A stretch of DNA of 64,000 nt from Hydractinia symbiolongicarpus (GCF_029227915.1 NC_079879.1:20786501-20850500), one strand, 5' to 3'. Numbered from the stretch's first letter, positions 51,101-63,933 are shown. Program-made: numbers and translations. The notes: a model not told the origin generated them from the letters alone.

Positions 51101-54100
51101 TGAAAATTGTTAATTTTAAAATAGCACTCATCTGCTCGACTTCACTGGTAACTGCGATCATATTTCCTCTACAACAGACATGACATATACCAAAATGATT
51201 TTTAGACAAAAATAGCATAGAACTCTAAAACCTAAATCACAGAGTTTTCAGCTGTCAAATCACATATACAATAACAATCAAAGTATTCTGTATTCTGTGT
51301 TAAGACACTTGCTTAATGTACTGCATCTGATGTTGTGAAAAAGAAATAATTTTTAACTCTCTGACAGAGATATCGCATTGTTTCCACATGATTTGTTTTT
51401 CACATAGGAGAAGTGTTTTGTTGTGCCCATCAAATTAAATTCGGTAAAGTGATATTTCCTATAGACGAAAGAAATCAGAATTTTTCTAGAAGTTTCAGTA
51501 TCTCGTAAAATAGTGAAGACTAAAAGGCCAACGCAAATAAACATGGATAAAACAACCACAAATTTTGTTTAAATTACAAAAATCCTAAATGGTTGATTAC
51601 CTGTTTCCACAGGACAAAATTCTGTGTGTTTTAATAATTTCACAAGAATTGAAATCATGTAATATTACATCCAATTGTTCGTTTTTCTCACTGACATAAC
51701 GATATTTGAAACTTTCCAAACATTCATTTACATCTTTAATCGTTGTTAATCGTTGATGAAATGCAACTTGCTACGATAAAATATTAAACACTAAGTAAAA
51801 CAAAACAACACATGTTAAACAAAGCAACAGATGCACAATGCTAGCTGCGACCTTTCAAAAAGTAATCAAGTTAGTTAGTGGTCTTGCAGATTTAGAGGAG
51901 ATATCCATTAATAAAATATATTTTTTAGCATTTTCAATGCTGAGATAATACCTTTCTTTCTCGCTTGTTGGAATTGAGTTGTCTTTGATTTCGTAAATGA
52001 GCATCTGGCGAGAAAGTAGTAAATATTGGATTGTCTTTCAACTGTAGCGAAAAGTCCTAAAAGAGATCATGACATCATTGTGAGAGCTGGTAGTTTGTAC
52101 ACTTTCGAAGTTCTGGAAATAAAAAACTACCTTAAAAAATATAATTTGTGCAAAACATACATGTTTACGACACAGTTGTTGTGGTTCTTACGGAAACTTA
52201 TTAATGAATAGAAGAAATTTTAATAATTTACCTAAAAGCACTCCTAGAAAAAAAGGCTTTAAAATGTTCAAAGGAATGCTTTTGCAATAAGGAGGAAGCA
52301 ATTATAAAAATTAAAAGAAACCGAGAAAGAACACGCAAAGAAAGAGAATATACATGAGGATATCCAACTTTGAATTATATAGTCACAATTTACATTAAAG
52401 ATTACTTACTGTAACTAACATAAAAAACATCCAATTATCAAATGTGTTTTTCAGTTATCAGGTAAGATTTTCAAAAAAAAAAAAATACAGAACAAAAGCG
52501 AGACAAACTGAGATCATAAAAGTCTAGATAATGCATTAAAAAAATTGTAAGAATATTCGTGAACAAACAATTTTGGCTTTTGTTGAAGACCATTTTTTCA
52601 TTAAGTTGGCAAATAATAGCAAATTAAGTGGCACATCAAGTGCAATCATAACAATCCTTAAAGAATAAAAAAAACTTGTCGCTTGACTTTTATGGAATTT
52701 GAAATCCAGAATTATAAAATATCAACCCTAGGTTGTGCAATATACAAATAGACAACAGAAACAACTTCTACCTTGGCCAAAATTTCATTTAATGTTTCAT
52801 TAAACCAATCTATATCTTTCTTCTTTGAAATTCTATCCAAAAATACATGTTTGGTTTCATGATACCAAAATGTTTGGAAATACTTATTATCTTCATCAAC
52901 ACGAAGTTCTTCAGGACATTGCTGTAGTATCTGAAATTAAAATAGCTTGCTGTGGTACTATTCACAATACATTTAGAGGTTTATTACTCTAACTATCAGG
53001 CAACTAAAATCAACCATAAAATGGAAAAATCAGCTAACAAATTTAAAAAAGACACATTTGACCTGTTATATTTAGCACTCCTATATGGTAACTGCTTTGT
53101 CTATCTGTACAGAGAAATTATACCCTACGCCAAAGGTATAAACTGAAACTGCATTTGCATGGTAAAGACCTAACAATTCTATAAATTATTCCCACCTGAA
53201 ATACTCTTGATAAATCTCCCACATTGAACAAGTAAGGACATTGCAAATCTGAGTTTGAGCTATTAAACATCTGACATATGTTCATCAAAAGTTTGGTGGA
53301 TGCATTAACAATTTGATTGCATAATGATTGTGGTAAGCCGAGACCTTGGTACGAAGTCATGTTTGCTTCTAATAATGTTGTTGTAATGCTGTAGATTTGT
53401 TTCTCATTCAACAACGGCATGTGTATGGTGCAAAACTTTCCCTAAATATTTCATTGAAAATTACTAGTCATAAACCAACAAGTGAACAAATTGACATAAA
53501 AGAAGAAAAAATGCTAAACACTAATGTCTGATAACCTCTCTCCATATCTGATTGAAAAAAAAAGTAATTTTAACTCGACTTTAATGTTACTAAATTTTAC
53601 CAAGATAAATTAAATTTAATCATCTTTTTTTTTGCTTAATTTTGTTAAAAATAATGAACAGGTAACATTACAAATTAAGGTATGTCATTTACGTAATATA
53701 ATTTAATGAAAAATTAATCAACAAACCAGTAACTGCGAATATTTTTGTTTATTAGCTTTCTCGGTAAATGGATTCATTGTAGCAATTACGTGAAACCCTT
53801 CAATATACTTTTTTTTACATTGATTTCCATTAGTGTAAATGATGTTTCGGTCCATTAATTGCCTCAATAGCTGATTAACTGATTGCTGATTGCATATGTC
53901 ATAGTTTGGTAGGTGTAAATCATCAATGCACAGCTTCAACATTTTGTTGTTTCTCATCCCGTATCGAAACCCTACAAATTCGTTTTCTTAGTATATATAG
54001 TAGAAATTATCCCTGTTTACAGCAAGACATTGTATTATTCACTATATACCTTTTATATGTTACCCAACATACAAAAAAAACCCATCTCTAACCTTGGCGG

Positions 54101-57100
54101 TGATACAGCGAAGCATCTAGATATTTTTGCAAAAACGTGGCATTTGTAGCATTTGTGAAGGCAACTTTTCTCAATACAAAATCTTTGCCACCTAGGGAGG
54201 TAAACAAATTTTTTGAATAGCTTTCCCCCTTCTCCATGTCAAATAATACATGGCTTTACAAATTTTCTGGAAATTTATGTTTTCTTTATAAACACCTGGC
54301 AATTAACATACCACAAATCGCAAATTGCAAATCACTAAACTGCCAATTTAAACTAAATTCTCTACAAAATCTAGGAATGGTGTGAGTGCTCTGGTAAAAT
54401 GTTTTATCAGAAGTAAACCTTACAAATTATAAAAAGTTAGAGAACAATGTCAACAAGAAATACAGCTCTTTTGTCTTTTATATCATGTTTAAAAAGGGAC
54501 ATGCTAAACTTCATTATTGATTGTATCCTTACTTGTGTGGCAAGGAAGAAATCTAGACCAATACAATACAGTAACATTTAGACAAAAGCATAACAAAATA
54601 TACTTTGCTTTTGTAGGAAGCTTTCAACAAGACTACTCTTTCCAGTACAGCGTGATCCAACAAGTAATGTGTTATTGCCATTTGACATTAACAAATCCAA
54701 CAGGAACTTTGTTTGTAACTAAAAAACCCAGAAATCAAAAGTTAAGACCTAAGCACATTCTTAATAACATCAACAAATTCGAATAGATGAAAATTTTACT
54801 TACTGTTTCTACCGTGTCAACAAACACATCACCAAACATATCAATAGAATCATTAATACCAACTTCATTTAATCTAAAAATGTACTCAAACAATATTCAG
54901 ATGACCTTAACCAAAACCTTGGACGTAACCATAGAAATTAACTATTTTTTGCACATCCACAACTATCTAATGCCAGTTTTCGATACTTCTTCTAATACAG
55001 AAATAGAAAAACAGTCATTTGATAGATAAAATTTTAAAACAGAGAACCTAAGCAGTATTTACCTGGTATCCCACGTGTCCCATTCACCAGCTTCATCAAC
55101 GTAATAATCAAATACTGATATTCCATCGTCATCGTCAGGTAGTCTACATAATATTAAATTGAGATTACATATCAGGTTAAATTTAAACATTTAAATATTT
55201 TATGTACTGAATACATCGTTGTGGGACAGTTACTGGCAAAAAAAGTACAGTTGCGTTGCTCTGGAAATTTTTTTTCCATGTAAAGTATTGTACTCCACAT
55301 ACAACCCTTGTCACCAATTCTTTTTACATTTAAGTAGCAATCAATCATATCAATATAATTGATGATGTTACAACAACGAACTTACGCATTTGTTAAAGAT
55401 AGTAATAACGAGTTGAACTCCTTTTTATCCAAGTCATGCACTAACAATCCACCAAACGCCCAGATTATAGCAAACAAAAACAATCGTTCAATATGCAAAT
55501 CTCCTGCTATGTCTTCACGCTCCTAAAAAAATATACAAATTAAATTATCAACACAAGTGTTTAACAAACAGACCATATGAGCATAACAAAATGTCATATT
55601 ACCTTTAACAGAGAAGATAACATGCTAAGGCATGAAGACATTAGAGTACAGTCGGAAAGCTGAATACACATTCTATAAAAAATATTGTGACCAATTCAAA
55701 CTTCTCAAAATGTTATTTGCAAAAACTACACCATGTAACAAAACATGTAGCACAGCAGCATTTAGAATGAACTAATCACACTTCCTGACATGCCAGAGTT
55801 ACAAAATAATCAACGCCAAGTCCTACAAAGTACCGGAAAATGTTGGAAGAAAAAGAGTTATGCAGACGCTGTCAACAATTAGCACAGCTTAAGTGTTTGG
55901 ATTTAATAAATAACCTAAGATCGTAAGTCATTGTAAAACTAACAGGTAAACTTTGACAAGTTCAAATAGTGTAATATAAAAATAGCTGAAATTACTACTA
56001 GTGGGAAGAACCTCCAAAATGTGCAGTCAATCCATGGGAATTAGCATTAGCCTGTCAAAAGAATCAATGGGAATTCCCTTATTGCTACTTGCTCCAATCA
56101 TTTTTTACTCAAAGACAGACAGAAAGTGAGCATTATAAACAAACATACTCAGCCTCTTCTTGTACAAAGAGAATAATTCGATCCACAATCTTGTTGAAAG
56201 CACGCTGTAATGTCTAAAAAAAAATGTTGGTCATTGTTGGTTATTGATGTTTGATGATTTTGTAACAAAATACTTAGGTTCTTTATGGCACTACAGGAAC
56301 TGTCTACTAGATAATATGAATCAGCCTTTGTTATATAGTTTTTACCTTAACCCAAATTTGAAAAAAATATCTTTGAATTTATAAACTCAGTACAAATAGT
56401 AAGCATACATTCTCTACATACATACATTCTCTTTATTTTAAAGGAGAACTAACGATTGATAACAAGTTGAGCATAAATTGTTCATTGTAGTGTAAATATA
56501 TGAACTGCGTGAATTTTTTTATGCGTGAGCTTTGGTTCTCAAGATATTTAAGGTCAAAGTAGTATTGCGGTCGCAACCATGGAAGTGTCCACAAGGACTT
56601 TCTGTTCAGTAAGTTACTAACTTGTGTCACATAATTCAGCGGGAATGTAAACAAAAGCATCCTCAATGAATGCAATGAGGAAATGCTGACCAAATTAACT
56701 TAATTATATCTCATGCGAGTGTCTGAGATTAATTTTAATAATGTTTTGAAATAAATACTTCGCAGTTAGTTTAATTTCACAGTTATAGATAAGTGATAAG
56801 TTGATCATTTGAAAAAGAAATTACAAGTATTAAAAGGGTATAAAACTTAATATCTTAAGAGGGTGTTTTCATTTAATTTGGTAGCATTAAATTGTTTAAA
56901 ATGTTTAATGATTATACACAATAAAATGTGTAGATTTCTAAAAAAAGTGAAAACAAAACGCAGTTTTAAATAATTTTTGTATTTTAAAAGTAGTAGTATT
57001 TCTTTACCTATTTTCACATGTTAAAAACTATCATTATATTCTTGGGAATTATTTTTTTGCTATAAAGGTAAAGAACATACTTAGTTTCTACCATCACCTT

Positions 57101-60100
57101 GTTTAAACATAAAGTAAAAAAGTATTGTTGTGTTCGGTAGCACAAATAAAGTATCATGCAACTTTTTGAATTCCTTGCAACATTAAAACACCTGCGAAAG
57201 TTCGGGAGGGTAACCCAATTTTTACATTTGCAACAGTGCAAATTCTAATTTGCTGGTTTGCTTTAGTACTTATTTTAACTTCTCCTTGGTATATTCTGGT
57301 TAGTGAGCATAAAAAAAAAGCTATAACTCTTTACTCACTATGAGTGAAACTTGTTCATCGGCTTACACATCTTGAGCTATGTACGTAGTATGGCGTCACA
57401 AATCAACAAAAATATGTACTAACTGAGTTGGCTTTGGTTTAATAATGGTTGTTCAATAACAGTTAATTATTGCTTTTAAGGACAAAATTTGGACATAAAA
57501 ATTGTGAAAATTTAAAAACATTATGCTATGTTTTGTTTGTGATGTGTGAAATTTTTTTTTTTTTTTTTAATACAAAAAAAAAACATAAATGTTGTTTTTT
57601 TCGTTAGTTTTCTTTAATCAGAGTCAAACAGAAATGTATTAATGTTATTTTAATCTCTCACATGGTACTGTTGAGAAGGTCGACTTGCCAACCAGGCATC
57701 AGCAATTGCTTTCCATCCAATTACAGCACTATCCACATAAAGGATTCCCTGCAATAAATAAATATATTACTAAATACCAATCTAATAAGTCGTTCAGAAG
57801 ATCTTTGAATTATATGTGCATATAATGTGATAAAAATAAGACTCTTATTGCTGTTAGAAAGATATATATGCTGTTCAAAAAAGAAACAAGTTACACACCA
57901 TCGAAGCAAAAATAGTAGGTGATGCATCAGATAAGTTGTCAGTCTCAAAGCACATCTTAACATTCTTGCTGAGGTAAATCCGTTCCAAATCAGGTTTAAT
58001 AGACACCTTAAATTATTAAGTATTATTATCTTTAAAAACTGCTTGCAGATTTACATTGCTTACAATAATACAGAAAGTACCTTTTCTTGTCCAATCAGAG
58101 GTTTCAATTTGTAGCACCAATAATCGTGCAGAGGTCCATCCAAGGTGATCCATGTGAAACATGTATGCCTTGAAAAGCTCTGACTTGCTTTTTTAAAAAG
58201 ATTTTGAACAACGCCATCAACCCAATCGCCGAAATCATTGGTAAATCCAAACATGAAATTTAAATCAGAAGTGGCAAGAATGTTGACATGATCATGTTTA
58301 TATGAACAAGATGTATTCTTTTTTGAGAACATTTTTTTCAACGCTTCAATCAAAATAGAAACACATGTTGATTTTCCAGATGAACTTGGACCACAAACCA
58401 CCACAGCTGCAATACAATAAAATACCATTACTATTATCTTATCAAAATTTCCTACATCAATTACAATCTTTCTTAAAGCTGTATCGTTCATGATAAAAGA
58501 AAATATATAATTAAAATTTTTTATACATATAGTATCTCTTAAATAAATGTTCCTCCTCAGATAAGCAGCCTCCTTACAAGGCGAAACCTTGAACAACAGA
58601 CAAACAAGGGAACTTAGTAAATATCGTTGCCCAAGGTAATGTAATCTAGTAATCATAAAATAGGCTTTTTCATTAGCATTCTTATGATGATAATATAAAG
58701 AAGAAATGTAGGGTTCAATACTGAGCTCTTTCAATAAAACTGTGAACAAGAAGGTATTAAAAGTTTTTTACGAAAAAGAAACAGCACAAACAAACTCCCA
58801 CCATGATTTACTTGAGATACATAATACAGTTGAATAACTTTATCAACAAATTTCTTGCTTGTGGTCAAACATTTCTCTTTAGCAACATCAACAATGCAAG
58901 ACAGAAGCTCTTCCTCCAATTGTAAGTTTATAGCTAAGTTATCATAATCACCAAATAAACTTTCCAACACTGATTTAAAAATAATGGACTCCTACAAATC
59001 GAAAAAAGTAAATTGTACACAAGATCTTCTGCAATGCATATTATTATGTTTTAAAACTACACACATAATATAAACTTAAATGCTTAAACTTCAATTCAAC
59101 CATTAGTATAAAAAAACAATGTGTAGAAAGAAGTTTAGGCAGTAATAATTAAATGAGAAACACTGTTAAATTTACTGCGTGACAATTAATACGTGCTTTT
59201 TATTATTATGCCACAATCATATCAGAGAGAGTTATGAGTACAAAATAAAAAAAATTAAAAATAATAAAAATGTAGATACATTACACAAGAAATAACACAA
59301 CACCTGGTCACACAGTCTTGCACCGATGATTTCGTTAAGACTCTGAGCAATGACAGCATACTCAGCCTTCATTGATTCTGACATTACATGGGGTATCGCT
59401 GAAGAACGACCTTTCACGGATGTGGTTCTAACACCTGGTGAAAAACAAGGCAGATTTCAAGTTTAAAACTATACCAATGTGCAATAACAAAGACTAGTTA
59501 TAGCAGTATTTATATTTTGTCGACCTTAATTAGTATTTTGTTCTATACTATTGTATAAATCAACATAAAAAATAAAGAGACAATCAAATCGAAAAAATTA
59601 AATCAAAGTCTTATTATGATTAAAGTTCTGTCAAGAAAACCAAAAAAACACCCTAAAAAGCTCTACACATCAAAATACTTTTACCTGGAATAGGACTTTT
59701 GTTAGCCCTGAACATGCCTTTAGCCGTGCCTGCTTGAGCAAATGTGCCAACTGATACAGCAGTGTCTTCAATGCGAGGTAAATACCCATCACTTGACAAC
59801 ATGCTAGCGGAATAGGCCTGCTGTTTTTGAGCGCTTCTTTTTATCATTGTCAACAGAGCAGACAAACTAAAGTGGTTTTTTAGTTTTCTAGAAGGTTGAG
59901 AAAAAAAATTCTTAGCCACTGTAGCCTTAAATTTAATACTTTATTACTATTGAAGGAGTAACATAAACACCAAGACATGCAACAACATGAAGCTTTCCAC
60001 TATGAATAAAGCTGGGAATTATCAACAGCATTTACATTGTAATTCTAATATAATGGTAATTAAAATAATAAAATTCTTACAACTGATCCTGACAGATCTC

Positions 60101-63100
60101 AGCAGCCAGTGTAATCTTGGAAGCCAGTGTTTTTGCACACTTAAAACCATGTGCGATTAGTTGAAGTCGTAATATAGCAGGTATATCTGGATGAGCAAGA
60201 CTAACATTCCGAAGCATTGCTTTAAAGGAAGCAGGGCAAGACTTGTGGATAAATGGTAAAGACGAAGTAAAAAATATTCGACAGGTGTCAACCACTTTGA
60301 CCTACGAGAATATAAAAAACAAAGGTACAATAATACTTGCAAAAAATTCAGAGACAATTCAACTTCAGACAATAACAATATTGGTAAACATACCTTGCCA
60401 ATATTACCAATACTGACGATTTCACTCTTCTTTCTTAAACAAGTTAGGACTGTATGTGTTAGGTTGTGAAGAACTGAGAAACGTTTCTGAGATAAGCATT
60501 GAAGATTTGTAAAGCAACACCAACTTCCATCTTCAGCTACTCCAATGAATATTCTTTGTAACGAGTGTGCACTTAAATTGGTTGTACAAGATATTGAAAA
60601 CAGATACTGTCCAAGCAGATTGGCCAAGCCCTTTATAGACAAAATCAATAATTTGTGAGCAGAAGTAATAATGCAAAAGAATAAAAAACTGATGAAACAT
60701 AAGTATATGAAAAAGTGAAGTAATTTTATTATTATGAAATAAGGATGGTTTTATACCTTTTTTGGCTTATTTTAAGCGTTGTTTTTCTTTTAATACTTTG
60801 ATATAGCAAACTAAAAGCCTAGGCTAGGCGCATTGATATGTAAAAATCAAAAAAAACAACTAAACACAGAGCATGTCTCACTTTGGAGTTTTTCTCCGGT
60901 TATGTACAAACATCTAAAAACCTATAATGTAAACCTACCCTAATTATTTCTGTTTTTCCAACTAAATCAGGTCCACTAACACATCCTGCTTTTTGGTCAA
61001 CAACTGCCTGTCCTAAGTTAAGCAAACATCTTTCAGTGACAGGAGACATTATTAAAGAAAATTTACACCCAAGAAATTCGTTGTGATAAGGAAATTTCTT
61101 GTCAAGCATATGAATGTGTAAATCCTGCTGTCCTTTGTCTGTATGTGAGTAGTAGCATTTAATAGTTTGTTTCCATTCAAAATCACTAATGCCACGTAGC
61201 TTGTTATTCACAAGTTGATCGAAAACATCTCGTAAATATATAATCATCTAAATAATAAATAAAATACAATTATTGCAAAGGGAAAAACAAAACGGGTCAC
61301 GTTAGCATTACACAATATTTTACTAACGCCGGTTATTGACTCCATTCTTATTTGTTGTACGTTTGATACATGAATACCAGAAGATTTCGATGAGCCACGG
61401 ATTAATATTTGACTGAAACGGTTGGTCATGTTTGAGATTTTCTTGGCAAAATTTGTTAAAGATTTACGATCGATGCGAATATCACTAATCGATTGTTCAC
61501 ATTCTTTTGTCCAATAGTATAATAAACCCATCAAAGTTACTTGGCATGGAAAGTTTACAATCAAGTCATCGATGATGATGTCATTGTTAACGTTTTTGAT
61601 AAAGGTTAGCAGACTGCCGTGCACTGTATGTTTTATTTCGCACAACAATGTAGAAAGCCATTCTTCAACTTGACCCTTTAATGTAACCTAATATATAAAA
61701 AAACAAGTTGAATACTACGTAAACACAGTACAGAAATTGAAAAAAGAGAAAACACTAATTCAATACATCAAATTAAAAATTTCCAAAAATAAAAACACTA
61801 GTCGGTGGCCCTTGAAAAATCCACGAGTTCGCCTGTCCTTTTTATACCGCATTGCGTGCGTCTGGCTACTTGTGGTACCATTTTGCATGACAGACAGACA
61901 GGTATTATAATATAGATTAGGCCATCTGGAAGAATTATTTAAGAAACCAAGAAACTGATCCTGTACCTTATTTTGAAGGGTTAATTTTTCGCCATAAGCA
62001 TCACTAACAGAAGTTATATCAATGGTTGGAATGTTCTTTTGCCATTTAGAATCAGGTAAACAGCTAGCATTTGTAGCATCATTCAAAAATGTAGGCTGGT
62101 TATTGATATCCTCCTGGATAGAAAATTGTTCTCTTTGATTTATTGTGACAAAATGGGTAGCAGCCTAAAACAAAAAGGGTAAAATGCCAAGCTTTTCAGT
62201 ATCATCAGATATTTTAGGCATCTGCAGGAATCAATTCTGTATGAAAAGTTTAATTTTTTTAAGAAAAGGAAAACTTTAAAAGTAGCTTTTGACGTGTGTT
62301 GATAAATTTCCACATACAAACACAATTTGTATAATATTTTTCATTATATTGAATTGTAAAATATTCTTCATAAGCTAAAAAATTAACATAAAAATGTAGT
62401 ATTGTAGTATGAAAGAAATGTAACCATTTATTTTCTTACATTCATTCCTTTGCAGATTAGGAGAAAAACTGCTAAAAAATTTGCCTTGCATTGATCATTT
62501 TAAATATCCACATACTAGTCAAAATAAGTGTCAAAAACGTACGGGTTTTCCTGCTGCTTGTTAGAAAGGGAAGAAAGAAAAAACCTTTTTTTCAGTTCAT
62601 TGCTCTTATTTAAACAATGACCAGCACTTCAATAACTTTAAACAGTCACATTTCGCATGAAATAAATGTTGTATTTATGTCTCTCTCTCCCTCTTTAAAG
62701 CCAATCATTTTCAAGAAAACAATTCCCAATGAAGCAGAATGACAATATACATACCACTGAAGATCTTTCTTTGCCGTTTAAAATTTGATTCTCAACTGCA
62801 GGGTTGATTAATTCTGAAGTTAAGCATGAGCTGCTATCAATAACGGTTTCTACATTATGTACTCCTGGTATTATTTCTCTAAAATTATAAAAAACGACAG
62901 AACAAACGTTACATTTGAAATTTGAAACAAAATTTTCATACAACTTATTTTCATCTTTGTCATTCATTTTCTCTGTATGCAAACGTCTTGTGGGAAACAA
63001 ATCACATTGAAATTTTGCCATAATGTTTCATTGTTAAACAAACAAATACAATACCTTATATATGGCAAGACAGAATCTACATTATGTGGTTTGCTGAGAA

Positions 63101-63933
63101 TTTCTAGTAAAACTTGATTTGAAATCAAGTTAAATCTGGGAAATACCTAAAAACATTTTTTTGAACTTCAGTATAATTGTATTATTACCTTTCTTCTGCA
63201 ATAACTAAATTAAACAGCATCATCCTTTTTACTTACTTTTCTTTTCTGATTTAAATAGTCGTCCAAACCTTTAAAGCATAGTTCAAGGTCTTTATTAATT
63301 TGCTTCAACATGGTCATGTTACATACTTCACCACTCAGACAACACTAGGTAGAATATGGGATTATTACTTACAATGAAAATGTCCTTTCTTTTCTCGAAC
63401 TAATTAAATTGAACCTTTGCTCTGAACACATTGAATTTTAAAGGTTTCTTTTCACAAGGCGAATTGGATGGCGAATTGGATGGTGAATTATTGTTTGTTT
63501 CGATTTTAATTCAAAAAATCTGCTTTACAGAAAAGTGGAGACGGTTCCTACTTTTTAGCCGCCAAGAAGTTTGTGGTAAAACCTTAACAGAATGATTTTT
63601 TATTTTTAAAAAAAATCATAATGGGAAAAATTTAAAAACAAATTTCTCTAATACTCAAGAGATTTGCATTCAGTATTGTAAATTTGTCATGTCATGCGGA
63701 AATAAAAAACTTTTACAGCTAATTGCAAGTCACTCCATAGAAATTTGCCTTAAAACTAATTATTGTTGATGGAATATTGGTAAAATGAGTATTGATAAAA
63801 CTGTAGAACATCAAGGTCGCATTTTTTTAACTTTTCTTACCTGTACAACATTGGACACCTTAGCAGCTTTTTTCATCAATTTTATGTATGACTGGTCAGC
63901 TTTTGCAAAATCTGAATGCTGCTTTTCTACTTC
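30128..63933 (-). CDS. DNHD1: Dynein heavy-chain-like protein, probably DNHD1; 63 exons, 5' end outside the window
   Basis: Sixty-three GT-AG exons join in phase to 9927 nt without a stop: 3308 residues ending CTLRPF, then TAA at 30130-30128. High-low exon ends begin 63933-63841, 63344-63237, 63146-63055, 62878-62755, 62164-61967, 61687-61328, 61247-60939, and end 31203-31129, 30582-30496, 30421-30128. The order is linker, AAA1-AAA4, stalk, AAA5-AAA6, C-terminal domain, as in dynein heavy chains; the tail lies beyond the edge. AAA1 keeps Walker A (GPDLVGKT) but has FTNL where motor dyneins have FDEF. AAA3 has GSRCTGKS and CIDD. AAA4 has no P-loop. Losing the AAA1 Walker B acids argues against an ATP-driven motor. 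The divergent paralogue DNHD1, linked to sperm flagella in mammals, fits best, but I cannot prove orthology. One donor (GTTAGT at 61327) was chosen for phase and spacing. Confidence 0.85.
33731..33811. repeat. Degenerate 17-bp tandem repeat in an intron
   Basis: Five imperfect units of the type GACAGGCATCCTTTA, after ACAGTAAAACCT, lie in the intron between exons at 34345 and 33696. The ACAGTAAAACCT start followed by ATAACGGA-type repeats resembles termini of pogo/Tigger-like elements, so it may be a decayed transposon end. Confidence 0.5.
34629..34770. repeat. 21-bp tandem repeat in an intron
   Basis: GGTTATA-based units start at 34629, 34649, 34670, 34691, 34712 and 34733, mostly 21 bp apart, with core GTAGCTATATATGGTTATA. 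It lies between exons ending at 34822 and starting at 34456. The multiple-of-three period leaves a shadow ORF on the plus strand. Confidence 0.85.
36731..36846. repeat. 10-bp minisatellite GCATYAACNN in an intron
   Basis: Units of exactly 10 bp (GCATCAACAA, GCATTAACAT, GCATTAACGA, GCATTAACTC, GCATCAACGA and variants) run in register from 36757 to 36846, with two diverged units before a 6-bp spacer. It lies in the intron between exons at 37269 and 36670. Confidence 0.85.
39460..43529 (-). other. Dynein-like gene: AAA5 module and strut, exons 39-45
   Basis: KPFQDSWLLFCDTF and SSTYSCYCGILNADMR correspond to the post-stalk RW...L and Y.G.F...YR blocks. NGWPLLCDPCNVGVFLLKKM matches the RWPLMIDPQ.QA..WI..ME motif of AAA5, and VDYNPNFR is represented by VECSPKFR. 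Exons 40930-40759 and 39602-39460 give the helical AAA5/AAA6 connection. AAA5 carries no nucleotide motif, as is normal for dyneins. Confidence 0.8.
41036..41265. mobile_element. Foldback miniature element, about 230 bp, in an intron
   Basis: Two arms of roughly 100 bp pair almost completely: GGGTGTTCATCCACCCATTC... on the left with ...GAATGGGTGGATAAACACCC on the right, extending outward to ATTTGTTGAAACTG and CAGTTTTAACAAAT. The centre is a short AT-rich loop near 41150. There is no coding capacity. It lies in the intron between exons at 41370 and 40930. No clear target duplication could be fixed. Confidence 0.75.
43903..48125 (-). other. Dynein-like gene: stalk coiled coil and microtubule-binding tip, exons 32-38
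   Basis: Exons at 48125-47877 and 47615-47449 encode charged heptad-like helix (CC1). Exon 46522-46296 adds a very acidic run (ELTWDDDHDELDEEYE) and more coiled coil. The tip is in exons 46032-45780 and 45300-45088: QSPPTLVGTIMVMVMILLRR matches the dynein K.PP..V..v..av..Ll motif, followed by a Ser/Arg/Lys-rich insert (SLSRTSSARSKKSK). Exons 44570-44356 and 44078-43903 return as CC2 (QLNKLKVQKKEREEKL, ATLQQQFDECSMSK). Confidence 0.8.
48476..52930 (-). other. Dynein-like gene: AAA4 module, exons 25-31
   Basis: FWYHETKHVFLDRI matches the dynein W.HE..RVF.DRL motif, and THRILSCGNRGNMI matches RILR.P.GN.LLVG. The P-loop that should follow (GVGGSGKQS) is replaced by VTSEVEQMS at about 51130-51156, and FTD is absent from the Walker B position. 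INTPFSLEALHSLMSLGEYA corresponds to FLEDIN.LLNSGEVP. AAA4 keeps its fold signature but cannot bind nucleotide in the usual way. Confidence 0.8.
53196..55522 (-). other. Dynein-like gene: AAA3 module, exons 18-24
   Basis: LERLF-like ERLFLFAIIWAFGG opens the module. VFDYYVDEAGEWDTW matches the dynein DY.VD..G.W..W motif. Walker A GSRCTGKS is at 54635-54658 and Walker B LCIDDLHLP at about 53910-53930 keeps both Asp residues. FNVGDLSRVFQ ends the module as in other dyneins (FNLRD.S.VFQG). AAA3 is therefore the best-preserved nucleotide site here and may be the only hydrolytic one. Confidence 0.85.
55603..58991 (-). other. Dynein-like gene: AAA2 module, exons 12-17
   Basis: Walker A GPSSSGKS is at 58369-58392, preceded by KVIQLYYVSQVNH as in other dyneins (KVIQLYE...RHG). 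The Walker B equivalent TWITLDGPLHDYW keeps the LDGP core of the dynein WIV.DGPVDA.W motif. DNLSDASPTIFASMG matches the DL..ASPATVSR.GMV block, with the arginine-finger Arg replaced. AAA2 in motor dyneins binds ATP structurally, and that capacity seems preserved. Confidence 0.8.
59304..61247 (-). other. Dynein-like gene: AAA1 module, exons 7-11
   Basis: Walker A GPDLVGKT lies at 60951-60974. The preceding FPYHNEFLG and LIMSPVTERC match the dynein FPYGYEYLG and ITPLTDRC blocks. Walker B would be at 60493-60522, where WCCFTNLQCL replaces the motor consensus W.CFDEFNRI: both acidic residues are gone. The sensor-I region (FTSSLPFIHKSCP) also departs from the usual MNPGYAGR. Nucleotide might bind but hydrolysis is unlikely. 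An inserted Ser/Ala/Gly-rich stretch occupies much of 59887-59685. Confidence 0.85.
61328..63933 (-). other. Dynein-like gene: linker (DHC_N2) exons 1-6
   Basis: Six exons encode 325 residues. LDDYLNQKRKVFPRFNLISN matches the conserved linker signature (L..YLE.KR..FPRF.F.S...LL). HNVDSVLPYI and VENQILNGKERSS follow where motor dyneins have their MxSxEGE segment, then VTLKGQVEEWL matches the V.G.VE.WL motif. The linker is the mechanical lever of dynein and its fold appears kept. Residues between 62164 and 61967 form a family-specific insertion. Confidence 0.85.

Noticed and set aside
54300-54420. An extra exon in the AAA3 region of the dynein-like gene
   Set aside because: It has an open frame but no acceptor gives the right phase for most of its length. 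Joining exon 54718-54604 directly to 54191-54093 restores phase and the expected spacing between Walker A and the FTNATNAT motif.
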